A stretch of 64,000 nucleotides of DNA, taken from contig JAVHXQ010000002.1 of assembly GCA_031119555.1 (NCBI GenBank), positions 60,072 to 124,071 on the forward strand. The letters run 5' to 3'. Source of the DNA: Candidatus Dactylopiibacterium sp. (GTDB lineage Bacteria > Pseudomonadota > Gammaproteobacteria > Burkholderiales > Rhodocyclaceae). The notes under the pieces were generated by a model, which was not told the DNA's origin, searched no databases, and saw only the letters and a program-made list of their open reading frames with translations. This document shows positions 31,615-41,007 of the stretch, piece after piece. Position numbers and translations under genes: made by a program. The first letter of the stretch is position 1, and each line of letters opens with the position of its first letter.

Positions 31615-31620
31615 TATACT
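31615..31620 (+). promoter_or_regulatory. Candidate -10 element for the gsp operon
   Basis: TATACT lies 29 bp before the gspL ATG in an otherwise GC-rich stretch. No good -35 hexamer is seen 16–18 bp upstream, so it may need an activator. It implies a leader of roughly 20 bases. Confidence 0.4.
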
Positions 31621-31648
31621 TGCGCTTTTCGCCTCCTGGCTTCGCCCC

Positions 31649-32710
31649 ATGAACCACCGCTTCGCCTTGCTGCGCTTCCGCCTGCGGCCCGAAGAGCCCG
31701 CCGGAGAAGTCGCCTGGGTCGCCTTCGACGCGACCGGTGCGCTGAGCGCGCGCGGCAGTGCCCGGATCGCGGCGCTGCCCGATGCCGAACAGGTCGATCT
31801 CGTTCTGCCCGCGAGCCGCGTGACCGCCCACCGGCTGGACGTGCCCGTCGCCGGCCGCCACGAAGCCGCGCTGATCCGCCAGGCCCTCGAAGACCGCGTG
31901 CTCGGCGCGCTCGAGCGGAGCCTCGTCGTGAGCGGCGCGCGCGACGCGAACCGCCTCACGGTGTGGGTCGCCGATCGCGCCTGGCTCGACGGCGAACTCG
32001 ACACGCTCGCCGCGAGCGGCATCGTGCCCGCCCGCATCACGCCCGAGCAGGCCCTGCTCGCGCCCGGCCAGTTCGCGCAGACCGCCGATGGCTGGGCCTT
32101 CTGCCGCGCCACGGGCGAACACGGCCTGCTGCCTTCGCGCGAGCTGCTGGCCGCGCTGGGCGGCGAGGCGCTGGAGGAACAGCCCGACCCGCTCGCCGCG
32201 CCCCCCGCCACGCACCGCGTGAACCTGCTGGCCGGCCTGCCGCGCACGCGCCGCGTCGCGGGCGGCTTCTCGTTTTCCGTGCTGCGCCCCGTGCTGCTGC
32301 TGGTCGTGGCCGCCGCGCTCGTCCATCTGTTCGCCGAGGTGCTCACCTGGCGCCAGCTCGTGGCCCAGGAGGCGAACCTGCGCCAGACGATCCGCCAGAA
32401 CTTCGCGGCCGCGCGCCCGGGCGTGCCCATCGTTGACCCCATCCTGCAATGGCGCCAGGGCCAGGGCGGCGCGCGCCAAGGCGCCGACGCGCTCGACGCG
32501 CTCGCGGGCTTCGCCGCGCAGACCGGCCTCACGCTGCGGCCGCGCCGCATCGAGTCCGACGACGGCCGCCTGCGCCTCACGCTCACGGTGGCCGATGCCG
32601 AACAGCTCAAGCGCGTGCTGCAGGAAAAACGCATCGCGTTCGAAAGCAGCTCGACCGACACCGGGCTGACCCAGATCTCCCTCAACCTGCGCGCCGGAGG
32701 CCAGTCGTGA
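31649..32710 (+). CDS. gspL: Type II secretion inner-membrane protein GspL
   Basis: The 353-residue protein has an actin-like cytoplasmic part (about residues 1–205; LVLPASRVTAHRLDVPVAGR, QALEDRVLGALE), one transmembrane helix (VLRPVLLLVVAAALVHLFAEV, about residues 212–232) and a periplasmic ferredoxin-like domain. GspL links the cytoplasmic ATPase GspE to the inner-membrane platform with GspM and GspC. The ATG at 31649 gives the usual N-terminus; an upstream frame would add 24 residues. Its stop overlaps the gspM GTG start. Confidence 0.9.
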   Translation: MNHRFALLRFRLRPEEPAGEVAWVAFDATGALSARGSARIAALPDAEQVDLVLPASRVTAHRLDVPVAGRHEAALIRQALEDRVLGALERSLVVSGARDANRLTVWVADRAWLDGELDTLAASGIVPARITPEQALLAPGQFAQTADGWAFCRATGEHGLLPSRELLAALGGEALEEQPDPLAAPPATHRVNLLAGLPRTRRVAGGFSFSVLRPVLLLVVAAALVHLFAEVLTWRQLVAQEANLRQTIRQNFAAARPGVPIVDPILQWRQGQGGARQGADALDALAGFAAQTGLTLRPRRIESDDGRLRLTLTVADAEQLKRVLQEKRIAFESSSTDTGLTQISLNLRAGGQS

Positions 32711-33195
32711 AGGACAAACTGCTCCAGCTCCGGGGTCAGGCGCTGCAATACTGGCAGGCCCGCAACCCGCGCGAGCGCCTCATCCTCGCGTGTGGCGGCG
32801 CGGTGCTGCTGATCGCGCTCTACGTCGCCTGCCTGCAGGCCGTGCAGACCCGCATCGCCACGCTGGACCGGCGCCTGCCGGAACTGCTGCTCAACAGTTA
32901 CGAGATCGCCGCGGGCGGCCGCGCGGCGGCGCCGGCCGCGCCCGTGCGCTCGTCCGAAGACTTGCGCAGCGAACTCTTCCGCCTGCTCGCCGATCAGGGC
33001 GTGAAGGCAGAGCTGCGCGGCCTCGCGGCCGATCGCGTCGAAGCGCGCCTGGCGCCGGCGGGCGGCGAGGTGCTGCTGCGCCAGCTCAACGCCTTGCGCC
33101 TGGCTTCGGGGTCGCGCGTGGCGAGCCTGCAGTTGCGCAGCGGCGATGCCCCGGGCACCGCCGAACTGACCGCCATCCTGGAGCGTCGCCCATGA
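32707..33195 (+). CDS. gspM: Type II secretion protein GspM
   Basis: The 162-residue protein starts at a GTG overlapping the gspL stop (GTGA). It has a short cytoplasmic stretch with the family's ARNPRERLIL pattern, one transmembrane helix (ILACGGAVLLIALYVACLQA) and a periplasmic ferredoxin-like domain. GspM pairs with GspL in the secretion platform. Gene order and architecture decide the call, because GspM sequences are poorly conserved. Confidence 0.87.
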   Translation: MKDKLLQLRGQALQYWQARNPRERLILACGGAVLLIALYVACLQAVQTRIATLDRRLPELLLNSYEIAAGGRAAAPAAPVRSSEDLRSELFRLLADQGVKAELRGLAADRVEARLAPAGGEVLLRQLNALRLASGSRVASLQLRSGDAPGTAELTAILERRP

Positions 33196-33911
33196 GCCGC
33201 ACGACCCGCTGGACGCTCAGCGTCGCCGCCCTCGCCCTGATTTTCCTGATCGCGAACTTCCCGGCCACCCTCGCGGTACGCCTGCTGCCCGCGACCGTGA
33301 GCCTCGCGGGCGTGGAGGGCAGCCTCTGGAACGGGCGCGCCACGGCGCTCGGCATCAACGGTCTGGTGGCGCAACAGAAACTCGCCTGGCGATTCGATGC
33401 CGGCGCGCTGCTGCGCGGGCGCATCGCCTGGAACCTGCGCAGCGAACATGCCGGCCAGCCCGGCCAGTTGCGCGCCACGGCCGGCGTGGGCGGCCTCGCA
33501 CTCGAGAACGTGCGCCTCGCGCTGCCCGTGGAGCCGCTCGCGCAATTCAACCCCATGCTCACGGGCGTGCGCCTGCGCGGCGACCTGCAACTCGAAAGCC
33601 CGCGCGTCGCGCGCAACGCCCCCATCCACGTCACGGGCAGCCTGCAGCGCGCGGGTTCGGCCATGGCCGGCGAGCTCACGCCCATCGGCAGTTACCGCTT
33701 CAACGCCGACATCACGGCGCAAGGCGCGGGCAAGGTCGATCTGTCCACGCTCAACGGCCCGCTGCAGATCCAGGGCAGCGGCAGCTTCGAAGGCAGGACC
33801 GGTCGCGCACGCCTGCTGCTGCGCCCCGAAACCGACCTGCCGGGCCTCTCGCCGCTGCTCGCCACGCTGCCGCGCGAGGGCGACGACTACGTGCTGACCT
33901 ACCCGCGCTGA
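33192..33911 (+). CDS. gspN: Type II secretion protein GspN
   Basis: The 239-residue protein has an N-terminal membrane anchor (LSVAALALIFLIANFPATLA) and a periplasmic beta-rich domain with the GspN-like VSLAGVEGSLWNGRATAL segment. GspN is an accessory inner-membrane component, absent from some systems and of uncertain role. Its ATG overlaps the gspM stop. It is typical of beta-proteobacterial gsp clusters. Confidence 0.87.
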   Translation: MSRTTRWTLSVAALALIFLIANFPATLAVRLLPATVSLAGVEGSLWNGRATALGINGLVAQQKLAWRFDAGALLRGRIAWNLRSEHAGQPGQLRATAGVGGLALENVRLALPVEPLAQFNPMLTGVRLRGDLQLESPRVARNAPIHVTGSLQRAGSAMAGELTPIGSYRFNADITAQGAGKVDLSTLNGPLQIQGSGSFEGRTGRARLLLRPETDLPGLSPLLATLPREGDDYVLTYPR

Positions 33912-33915
33912 CACC

Positions 33916-35112
33916 ATGGCCGGCTATCTCTACAAGGCGCTGGGCGCCGACGGCAAACGCCTGCAGCGCGGCCGGGTCGAGGCCGATTCGGCGCGCCAGG
34001 CGCGTGCGCTGCTGCGCGAGCAGGGCCTCGCGGTGCTCGAGCTCGCCGAGGAGCGCGAAGGCGCGGGGCGCCGCCTGCGCCTGGGCGGCGGTCATCTGGC
34101 CACACTCACGCGCCAGCTCGCGGGCTTGCTGGACGCGGGCCTCGCGATCGACGAAGCGCTCAACGTGCTCGGCGAACAGTCGGAGAACAAGCGCGAGCAG
34201 ACCTTGCTCACGCTGATCCGCCAGGACATCGCGGCGGGCCTCTCGCTGTCGGCTTCGCTCGCCCGCTTCGAGCGCGTGTTCCCGCCTTTCTACCGGGCCC
34301 TCGTGCGCGCCGGCGAGGAGTCCGGCAAGCTGCCGGGCGTGCTCGCGCGCCTGGCCGATTACCTGGAGCGGCGCGAGGAACTCAAGTCCGGCCTCGCCAT
34401 GGCCTTCATCTACCCGGCGATCGTGATCTTCGTCTCCGTCGCGGTGATCGTGGGCATGCTGACCTGGGTGGTGCCGCAGATGGTGCAGGTCTTCCAGGGG
34501 GCCAAGCAGGTACTGCCCCTGCCCACGCGGCTGCTGCTCGCGGTGAGTCATTTCCTGGGCAACTGGGGCGGCTGGCTGCTGCTGGCCGCGCTGCTGGCGG
34601 CGCTGCTGTTCTGGCGCGCGCTGAAGAACCCGGACTTCCGCCATCGCGTGCATGCCTGGCGCCTGACCGTGCCGTGGTTCGGCAAGCTCGAACGCGCCGC
34701 CGAGACGGTGCGCTTCGCGAGCACCCTGGCGATCCTCGCGGGCAGCGGGGTGCCGGTGCTCACGGCCATGGCGGCCGCCAGCGGCGTGATGAGCAACCTG
34801 CCGCTCAGGGCCGCCGCCGAGCAGGCCGCGCGCCAGGTGCGCGAGGGCATGTCGCTCGCGCGCGCGCTCGCCGCGGCGCAATCTTTTCCGCCCATCCTTG
34901 TCCACCTCGTCGCGAGCGGCGAAGCCACGGGGCGCCTCGACACCATGCTCGAACGCGCCGCGGCCGAGCAATCGGCGGGGCTGTCGCGCAAGGTGGAAAC
35001 CTTCTCGCAACTGCTCGGCCCCGCGGTCGTGCTCGTGATGGGCGGCGTGGTGCTGTTCATCGTGCTGGCAATCCTGTTGCCGGTGTTCGAAATGAATCAA
35101 CTGGTCAAGTAA
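33916..35112 (+). CDS. gspF: Type II secretion inner-membrane platform protein GspF
   Basis: The 398-residue protein has two T2SSF domains, each with the helical pattern ending in a transmembrane helix (TLTRQLAGLLDAGLAIDEALN and FASTLAILAGSGVPVLTAM). Membrane segments lie near residues 170–195, 210–235 and 370–392. It is the polytopic core of the assembly platform, contacting GspE and GspL. The N-terminal GYLYKALGADGKRLQRGRVE is characteristic. It starts four bp after gspN. Confidence 0.95.
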   Translation: MAGYLYKALGADGKRLQRGRVEADSARQARALLREQGLAVLELAEEREGAGRRLRLGGGHLATLTRQLAGLLDAGLAIDEALNVLGEQSENKREQTLLTLIRQDIAAGLSLSASLARFERVFPPFYRALVRAGEESGKLPGVLARLADYLERREELKSGLAMAFIYPAIVIFVSVAVIVGMLTWVVPQMVQVFQGAKQVLPLPTRLLLAVSHFLGNWGGWLLLAALLAALLFWRALKNPDFRHRVHAWRLTVPWFGKLERAAETVRFASTLAILAGSGVPVLTAMAAASGVMSNLPLRAAAEQAARQVREGMSLARALAAAQSFPPILVHLVASGEATGRLDTMLERAAAEQSAGLSRKVETFSQLLGPAVVLVMGGVVLFIVLAILLPVFEMNQLVK

Positions 35113-35126
35113 GTAGGAGATCTTCC

Positions 35127-35552
35127 ATGCAACGCAGGAACAAAGGCTTCACGCTCATCGAGATTCTGGTCGTGGTGTCGATTCTCGCCATCCTCGGCGC
35201 GCTGATCGTGCCCAAGATCATGGACCGCCCGAGCGAGGCCAAGGTCGTGGCCGCGAAGCAGGACATCAATTCCATCGTCGCCGCGCTCAAGCTCTACAAG
35301 CTCGACAACGGGCGCTACCCCAACCAGAGCCAGGGCCTGCAGGCGCTCGTGTCGCGCCCCGACGGCGATCAGGCTCCGACCAACTGGAAGAGCGGCGGCT
35401 ACCTCGAACGCCTGCCCAAAGACCCCTGGGGCAACGACTATCTCTACCTGAACCCGGGCCTCAAGAGCGACATCGACGTGATGAGCTACGGCGCCGACGG
35501 CCAGTCCGGCGGCGAAGGGTTCGACGCCGACGTGGGCAACTGGGCCCCCTGA
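35127..35552 (+). CDS. gspG: Type II secretion major pseudopilin GspG
   Basis: The 141-residue protein has the prepilin peptidase site NKG|FTLIEILVVV (Gly -1, Phe +1, Glu +5), a hydrophobic helix and the GspG globular domain with PNQSQGLQALVSRP, LPKDPWGNDYLYLNPG and the C-terminal calcium-loop region YGADGQSGGEG. It forms the body of the periplasmic pseudopilus. TAGGAGA precedes the ATG. No prepilin peptidase gene is seen in the window. Confidence 0.97.
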   Translation: MQRRNKGFTLIEILVVVSILAILGALIVPKIMDRPSEAKVVAAKQDINSIVAALKLYKLDNGRYPNQSQGLQALVSRPDGDQAPTNWKSGGYLERLPKDPWGNDYLYLNPGLKSDIDVMSYGADGQSGGEGFDADVGNWAP

Positions 35553-35572
35553 ACCCGGCCCGCCGCCGCGCC

Positions 35573-36088
35573 ATGCTCCTGCCGTTGCCCTCCGTCGCGC
35601 GTCGCGCCGCCGGCTTCACCCTGCTCGAGATCCTCGTCGTGATGGCCTTGCTGGGCATCGTGCTGGGCATCGCCGTGGTGCGCCTGGACGACGGCGGCGA
35701 GCGCGTCACGCGCACGCGTGCCGAGGAACTCGGCCTGCGCCTGGAAGCCGCGCGCGACGAAGCCGTGTACGCGGGGCAGCCGCTGGCGTTCTCGACCGAC
35801 GGCGAGGGCTACAAGTTCTGGCGCGGCGACACGGCGCGCCAGCAGTGGTTCGCGCTGGCGCAGAACGCCGGCGAACTCGCGCCGCGCGCGCTGGGCGAAG
35901 ACGTGCGCATCGTCGCGCAGACCGTCAACGGCCAGCCCCGGCCGCTGGGCGAACGCCTCGTCTTCAATGCCGACGGCATGACCGATCCGTTCGTCCTGGT
36001 GGTGCAGGGACGCGCCCGCGCGCTGCGCGTCGAAGGCGACGCGCTGGGCCGCGTGAGCGTGGATGCGGAGGCCACGCGTGCGGACTGA
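35573..36088 (+). CDS. gspH: Type II secretion minor pseudopilin GspH
   Basis: The 171-residue protein has the prepilin site RRAAG|FTLLEILVVM and a beta-rich C-terminal domain (VRLDDGGERVTRTRAEELGL, GEGYKFWRG). GspH is one of the minor pseudopilins of the tip complex. A leader of 14 residues precedes the cleavage site. Its end overlaps the start of gspI. Confidence 0.9.
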   Translation: MLLPLPSVARRAAGFTLLEILVVMALLGIVLGIAVVRLDDGGERVTRTRAEELGLRLEAARDEAVYAGQPLAFSTDGEGYKFWRGDTARQQWFALAQNAGELAPRALGEDVRIVAQTVNGQPRPLGERLVFNADGMTDPFVLVVQGRARALRVEGDALGRVSVDAEATRAD

Positions 36089-36449
36089 GCGCGGCTTCAC
36101 CCTGCTCGAGACCCTGGTCGCGCTGGCGATCATCGGCATCGCGCTGGGCGCGGCGATCCGCGCGAGCGTGTTCGGCGCCGAGCGTGCGCGCGATCTGCAG
36201 CAGCGCACGCTGGGGGGCTGGGTGGCGTCCAACGTGGTCAACGAGGTCCTCGCCACGCGCAGTTTCCCCGACATGGGTGCCGCCGAGGGACGCAGCCGCG
36301 AGGGCAATTTCGAGTTCACGTGGGTCCGCGAGATCGGCCCCACGCCCAACCTGTCCTTCCGGCGCATGGAAGTGAAAGTGTCGCCGGCCGACGCCCCGGA
36401 CGAGATCGTGGCGCGTCAGATCACCTACGTGTCGCGGGTGACCCGGTGA
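36078..36449 (+). CDS. gspI: Type II secretion minor pseudopilin GspI
   Basis: The 123-residue protein has the site RTERG|FTLLETLVAL and the GspI pattern LQQRTLGGWVASNVVNEVLA. I chose the GTG at 36078 because GGAG lies eight bases upstream and it gives a short leader; an ATG five codons earlier is the alternative. GspI nucleates the I-J-K tip. It overlaps both gspH and gspJ. Confidence 0.88.
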   Translation: MRTERGFTLLETLVALAIIGIALGAAIRASVFGAERARDLQQRTLGGWVASNVVNEVLATRSFPDMGAAEGRSREGNFEFTWVREIGPTPNLSFRRMEVKVSPADAPDEIVARQITYVSRVTR

Positions 36450-37048
36450 GGCGGCGCGCCGCGCGTGGCTTCACGCTGCTCGAAGTCCTCGTGGCGCTTG
36501 CCGTGTTCGCGGTCGTGACCCTGCTCGCCTGGCGCGGGCTGGATCTCATGACCGGCGCGAAGGCCCGGCTGGACGCGGAGATGCGCGCCTGGCGCGAGCT
36601 GGAGCTGGTCTTCGAGCGCCTCAACATGGATCTCACGCAGCTCGCGCCGCGCGTGTGGACCGATGCCGACGGGCGCCGGCGCGGCCCCGTGCAGGGCAGC
36701 TCGAACGAGGCAGGCACGCGCTGCCAGCTCGATCTGGTGCGCTTCGGCAACGACAACGAACCGCTGCACACGCGCTACCTGATCGCCGACGGCCGCCTCA
36801 CGCTCGAGTTCCCGCCGCTGCCCTACACCGCCGCGGCCTCGGTGCCCGTCGAGGCGCGCCCCGCCCCCTATGCCCTGCTCGATCACGTGAGCCGCTGCGA
36901 GTTCGTCTTCATCGACGAGAAGAACGCCCCCCAGGCGCGCTGGCCCACGGGCGCGAACCTGGCCGACATGGCCCGCCCGCACGGGCTGCGCCTGCGCCTC
37001 ACGCTGGAGGGACGCGGCGAGTTCGAACGCGTCTATTACATCCCGTGA
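36446..37048 (+). CDS. gspJ: Type II secretion minor pseudopilin GspJ
   Basis: The 200-residue protein starts at a GTG overlapping the gspI stop. It has the prepilin site ARG|FTLLEVLVAL, a hydrophobic helix, and GspJ-like features: ERLNMDLTQLAPR, then a globular domain with LRLRLTLEGRGEFERVYYIP at the end. It is part of the pseudopilus tip. Confidence 0.9.
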   Translation: MRRRAARGFTLLEVLVALAVFAVVTLLAWRGLDLMTGAKARLDAEMRAWRELELVFERLNMDLTQLAPRVWTDADGRRRGPVQGSSNEAGTRCQLDLVRFGNDNEPLHTRYLIADGRLTLEFPPLPYTAAASVPVEARPAPYALLDHVSRCEFVFIDEKNAPQARWPTGANLADMARPHGLRLRLTLEGRGEFERVYYIP

Positions 37049-37941
37049 AGCGCCGCCCGCCCGCTCCCGGCCGCCAGCGCGGCGTCGCGCTGATCGTCTC
37101 GCTGCTCGTGGTGGCCATCGTCACCGCGCTGGCGCTGCTGTTCACGGCGCGCCAGCAACTCTGGATGCGCCAGATCGAGAACCGCAACAATTTCACGATG
37201 GCCATCGGCGTGGCCGTGGCCGCGATCGACATGGGGCGCCTGACCCTGCGCGACGACGCCCGGCGCACGACGTCGGACAACCTGCTCGAACCCTGGACCA
37301 TCCCCATCCCGCCCATCGCCGTGGAAGAAGGCAAGGTCGCGGGCCGCATCACCGAGCTGCAGGGGCGCTACAACCTCACCAACCTGCTGCCGGCCCAGGG
37401 CGTGAGCCTGCGCGAGGACGACGCGGGCGTGGCGCGCGTGGCGCGCGCGCTCGAACTCTCGCCCGGCGAGCTGGTCCGCGTGCTGCGCGAGTTCCAGAGC
37501 CTCCGGCAGCGCGAACCCGAGGGTACGCCCGAGCTTGCCGAGCTGCTGCGCATCGCCGCGCTGCCCGCCGAAAGCCAGGGGCGCTTCCAGCAGATGCTCG
37601 CGGTGCTGCCCGAGAAGGCGCCGCTGAACGTCAATTTCGCGTCCGCCGAAGCGCTCCAGGCCACCGTCGCCGGACTCACGGCGGGGGACGCGGCCGCGCT
37701 TGTGGCGCAGCGCACCGGCAACCCGTTCAAGACCCTCAACGAATTCACGCAAGCGCTGCCCGCGGGCGTCCGGGGAGGCATCGCGACCGACGCGCTCACG
37801 GTGCAGAGCCGCTACTTCCTGATGGACATCGACGCCTGGTTCAACGAGATGCATACCGCCTACCAGGCCCTGCTCCTGCGCGATGGCACGCGGCTGCCCA
37901 CCCTGCTGTGGGCACGGCGCAGCAAACTGGGGCCATCCTGA
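37045..37941 (+). CDS. gspK: Type II secretion minor pseudopilin GspK
   Basis: The 298-residue protein starts at a GTG overlapping the gspJ stop. The processing site QRG|VALIVSLLVVAIV lacks the Glu +5, as expected for GspK. The large domain carries the helix-hairpin-helix-like LNVNFASAEALQATVAGLT and GRYNLTNLL typical of GspK. It caps the pseudopilus. A gap of 55 bp separates it from gspC, so a second promoter for gspC-D-E is possible. Confidence 0.92.
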   Translation: MKRRPPAPGRQRGVALIVSLLVVAIVTALALLFTARQQLWMRQIENRNNFTMAIGVAVAAIDMGRLTLRDDARRTTSDNLLEPWTIPIPPIAVEEGKVAGRITELQGRYNLTNLLPAQGVSLREDDAGVARVARALELSPGELVRVLREFQSLRQREPEGTPELAELLRIAALPAESQGRFQQMLAVLPEKAPLNVNFASAEALQATVAGLTAGDAAALVAQRTGNPFKTLNEFTQALPAGVRGGIATDALTVQSRYFLMDIDAWFNEMHTAYQALLLRDGTRLPTLLWARRSKLGPS

Positions 37942-37996
37942 TGCCGCAATGCGTCAAATCCGCCCAACTCAACCCGGAACACGTTAAATTTTCGCC

Positions 37997-38875
37997 GTGA
38001 AATCCAATCGTCTGACATTCCCCGCCTGGTCGCCCCTGCGCTGGCGCCCCGATGCCCGCTTCGCCGTGCGCGCGCTGACGCTCCTGGGCCTCGTCGCGCT
38101 GGGCTGGGCGTCGGCCCATCTCATCGCCACCGTCATCGGCTGGCGCAGCGCCGAGCCCGCGCTGGCACTCCCCGCGCCGCCGGCCGAAGACGGCGCGGCC
38201 TCGCGCCGCGCGCTGGCGCGCTGGTTCGCGGCCGACGCGAGCGGCCCCGCCGAAGCGGCTCCGCTGAGCAACCTGCAACTCGTGGCGGTGATCGCGGGGC
38301 GCAATGGCGTGGCCCTGATCGGCGGCATCGAGGCGACCCCGGTGGCGGTGCAGACCGGCACTCTCGCGCGCAGCGATCTGCGCCTCGTGGAAGTGCTGCC
38401 CGACCGCGCGGTCTTCGACCAGAACGGCACGCGCATGGAGCTGGCCTTCCCCGCGCCGGGCGACGCCAATCTCTTCAACGCGCCCAGTTCGGCCCCCGCC
38501 GCGCAGGCCGCCGGCACGGCCCCCGCACCCGCCGCGGCGCCCGAGGCCGCGCAGCCGGTAGCCACCAGCGAAGCCAGCGTGTCGCGCGGACGCCTCACGA
38601 CGATGGCCCAGAGCGCCAACCTCGGCGCGTGGGACAAGGGGCTCGCCAACTTCGCCAGCGGCGGCATCCAGATCACCTCCGCCGCCGAGCAGCCGCTCGC
38701 GGGCGTGCTGGAGCTGCGCGACGGCGACATCATCCGCCAGGTCAACAATCGCGAGATCCGCCAGCTGGCCGATATCTCGCTCGTGTATCACCACTTCAGC
38801 CAGGCACAGGACGTGAGCATGCAGATCCTGCGCGACGGCAAGCCCATGCAAATCAATTTCAAGATCACGCCATGA
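37997..38875 (+). CDS. gspC: Type II secretion protein GspC with PDZ domain
   Basis: The 292-residue protein starts at GTG. It has a transmembrane helix (TLLGLVALGWASAHLIATVI, about residues 29–50), the HR domain (LSNLQLVAVIAGRNGVALIG), an Ala/Pro-rich linker and a C-terminal PDZ domain (GVLELRDGDIIRQVNNREIR). GspC connects the inner-membrane platform to the secretin and may help choose substrates. Its stop overlaps the gspD start. Confidence 0.93.
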   Translation: MKSNRLTFPAWSPLRWRPDARFAVRALTLLGLVALGWASAHLIATVIGWRSAEPALALPAPPAEDGAASRRALARWFAADASGPAEAAPLSNLQLVAVIAGRNGVALIGGIEATPVAVQTGTLARSDLRLVEVLPDRAVFDQNGTRMELAFPAPGDANLFNAPSSAPAAQAAGTAPAPAAAPEAAQPVATSEASVSRGRLTTMAQSANLGAWDKGLANFASGGIQITSAAEQPLAGVLELRDGDIIRQVNNREIRQLADISLVYHHFSQAQDVSMQILRDGKPMQINFKITP

Positions 38876-41007
38876 AACTCAAAACCCTCGCGGCCGCCAC
38901 GCTGATGTGCTTTGCGCTGAGCGTGCATGCCGCCGACGATCCCGTCACGCTGAACTTCGTCAATTCCGATCTCGAAGCGACGCTGAAGGCCGTCACGCTG
39001 ATCACGGGCAAGAGCTTCGTGATCGACCCCAAGCTCAAGGGCACGGTCAACATCGTTTCCAACCAGCCCGTGGACCGCGCGCTGGTGCTGCCCATCGTCC
39101 AGAGCGCCCTGCGCCAGCAGGGCATCGCCCTCGTCGATAACGGCAAGGTCATCAAGGTGGTGGGCGAGAATGAGGCCAAGCAGCACGGCAGCCCCGTGGT
39201 GGGCCGCACCAGCGTGCCGGCGGTCGACCGCTTCGTGACGCAGGTCTATCCGCTGCGCTTCGAGTCGGCCACCCAGCTCGCGCAGGTGCTGCGCCCGCTG
39301 CTCGGCGCCAACAGCGTGATCGCGGCCTACCAGGCCGGCAACGTGCTCGTGATCAGCGACTACGCCGAGAACCTGGCGCGCATCAACCGCATGCTCGAAC
39401 ACATCGACCAGCCGCCGGGCAACGATCTCTTCGCGCTGCCGATCCGCCATGCCTCGGTGCTGGACGTGGCGCAGACCATCGCGCGCCTGATGCCGGAAGT
39501 GGTGCTGCAGGGCACCGCCGCGCCGGCGCCGGTGCCCGAGGGCGTGAGGCGCGTGATGCTCGTGACCGACACGCGCGCGAGCCAGATCCTGGTGCGCGCG
39601 CCAACCGCCGCGCACGCCAGCCAGATCCGCAACATCGTGGAGATGCTCGACAAGCCCGGCGCGGCCGGCAGCGCGATGCACGTGGTGTATCTGCGCAATG
39701 CCGAGGCCACGCGCCTCGCGGCCACGCTGCGCGGCATCCTGACGGGCCAGGATTCGGGCAGCGGCGCCAGCACCGGCAGCAGCACGACCACCGCGAGCTC
39801 GACCGGCACCACGACCAGCACGAGCGGTGGCACGTCGGCCTCGAGCTCACCGCAGAACACGACCTCGACCGGCAACACCGCCACGAACGTGAAGATCGAC
39901 GGCGTGAACGTGATGATCCAGGCCGATGCGATGACCAACTCGCTGATCGTGACCGCGCCCGACCGCATCTACAACGACATCCGCGAGATCGTCGAGAAGC
40001 TCGACGTGCGCCGCGCGCAGGTCTTCGTGGAAGCCATGATCGCCGAGGTCAACGTCTCGAAGGCGGGCGAGTTCGGCTTCCAGTGGATGCTCGCGGGCGC
40101 CAACGCCAAGATCGGCGGCGGCATCATCTCCGCGCTCGCGCCCAGCAGCAATGCCAACAACATCGCCACCATCGGCACCGCCCTCGCCGGCAACACGGCG
40201 CCCACGATTCCCGACGGCTTCAACATCGGCATCTTCAACGGCGACCCCACCAAGGGCACCGCCTCGCTGGGCATGATCGCCTCGGCGATCGAGAAGTCGG
40301 GCGACGGCAACGTGCTCTCGACGCCCAACCTGCAGACCCTGGACAACGAAGAGGCGCGCATCGTGGTCGGCCAGAACATTCCGATCATCACCGGCACGCA
40401 GCTTTCCAGCGCCAACACCAACCCCTTCACGACGGTCGAGCGCAAGGACATCGGCATCAAGCTCAAGATCCGGCCGCAGATCTCCGAGGGCGGCGCGATC
40501 ACGCTCAACGTGGCGCAGGAAGTCTCCAGCATCGACAACACCGTCAATACCAGCGGCACCGGCATCGCCACCAAGGTGCGCACGATCGAGACCAAGGTGC
40601 TCGTCGACGACGGCCAGATCGTGGTGCTCGGCGGCCTCATCGAGGACCGCCAGAACAACGCCGACAACAGCGTGCCCCTGCTCTCCGACATCCCCATCCT
40701 GGGCCAGCTCTTCCGCTACCGCTCGCGCGAACACCAGAAGGTGAACCTCATGGTCTTCCTGCGCCCCACGGTGCTGCGCGACGGCGAGGCCAACGCACGC
40801 CTGGCGAACCAGCGCTATGACTACCTGCGCGCGCGCCAGGGCGAATACAACCCCGCGCAGAGCTGGGTTCTGCCCGACGTGCCGCCCACCCTGCTGCCCG
40901 AGCGCGGCGACGCGCGCCCGGCCGACGCCGCGCCGGCCACGCCCCTGCCCGAGACGCCGCCCGTGCCGGCCGCGAGCCAGCCCGCCGAAGCGCCGAAGGC
41001 ACCATGA
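38872..41007 (+). CDS. gspD: Type II secretion secretin GspD
   Basis: The 711-residue protein has a signal peptide (TLMCFALSVHA, then ADD), N0–N3 domains (TLNFVNSDLEATLKAVTLIT; IRHASVLDVAQTIARLMP), a Ser/Thr/Gly-rich low-complexity linker at about residues 296–335 inside the N3 region, and the secretin domain (VLSTPNLQTLDNEEARIVVG, VPLLSDIPILGQLFRYRS). The C-terminal tail is Pro/Ala-rich. It forms the outer-membrane channel. No GspS pilotin was seen nearby. Confidence 0.96.
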   Translation: MKLKTLAAATLMCFALSVHAADDPVTLNFVNSDLEATLKAVTLITGKSFVIDPKLKGTVNIVSNQPVDRALVLPIVQSALRQQGIALVDNGKVIKVVGENEAKQHGSPVVGRTSVPAVDRFVTQVYPLRFESATQLAQVLRPLLGANSVIAAYQAGNVLVISDYAENLARINRMLEHIDQPPGNDLFALPIRHASVLDVAQTIARLMPEVVLQGTAAPAPVPEGVRRVMLVTDTRASQILVRAPTAAHASQIRNIVEMLDKPGAAGSAMHVVYLRNAEATRLAATLRGILTGQDSGSGASTGSSTTTASSTGTTTSTSGGTSASSSPQNTTSTGNTATNVKIDGVNVMIQADAMTNSLIVTAPDRIYNDIREIVEKLDVRRAQVFVEAMIAEVNVSKAGEFGFQWMLAGANAKIGGGIISALAPSSNANNIATIGTALAGNTAPTIPDGFNIGIFNGDPTKGTASLGMIASAIEKSGDGNVLSTPNLQTLDNEEARIVVGQNIPIITGTQLSSANTNPFTTVERKDIGIKLKIRPQISEGGAITLNVAQEVSSIDNTVNTSGTGIATKVRTIETKVLVDDGQIVVLGGLIEDRQNNADNSVPLLSDIPILGQLFRYRSREHQKVNLMVFLRPTVLRDGEANARLANQRYDYLRARQGEYNPAQSWVLPDVPPTLLPERGDARPADAAPATPLPETPPVPAASQPAEAPKAP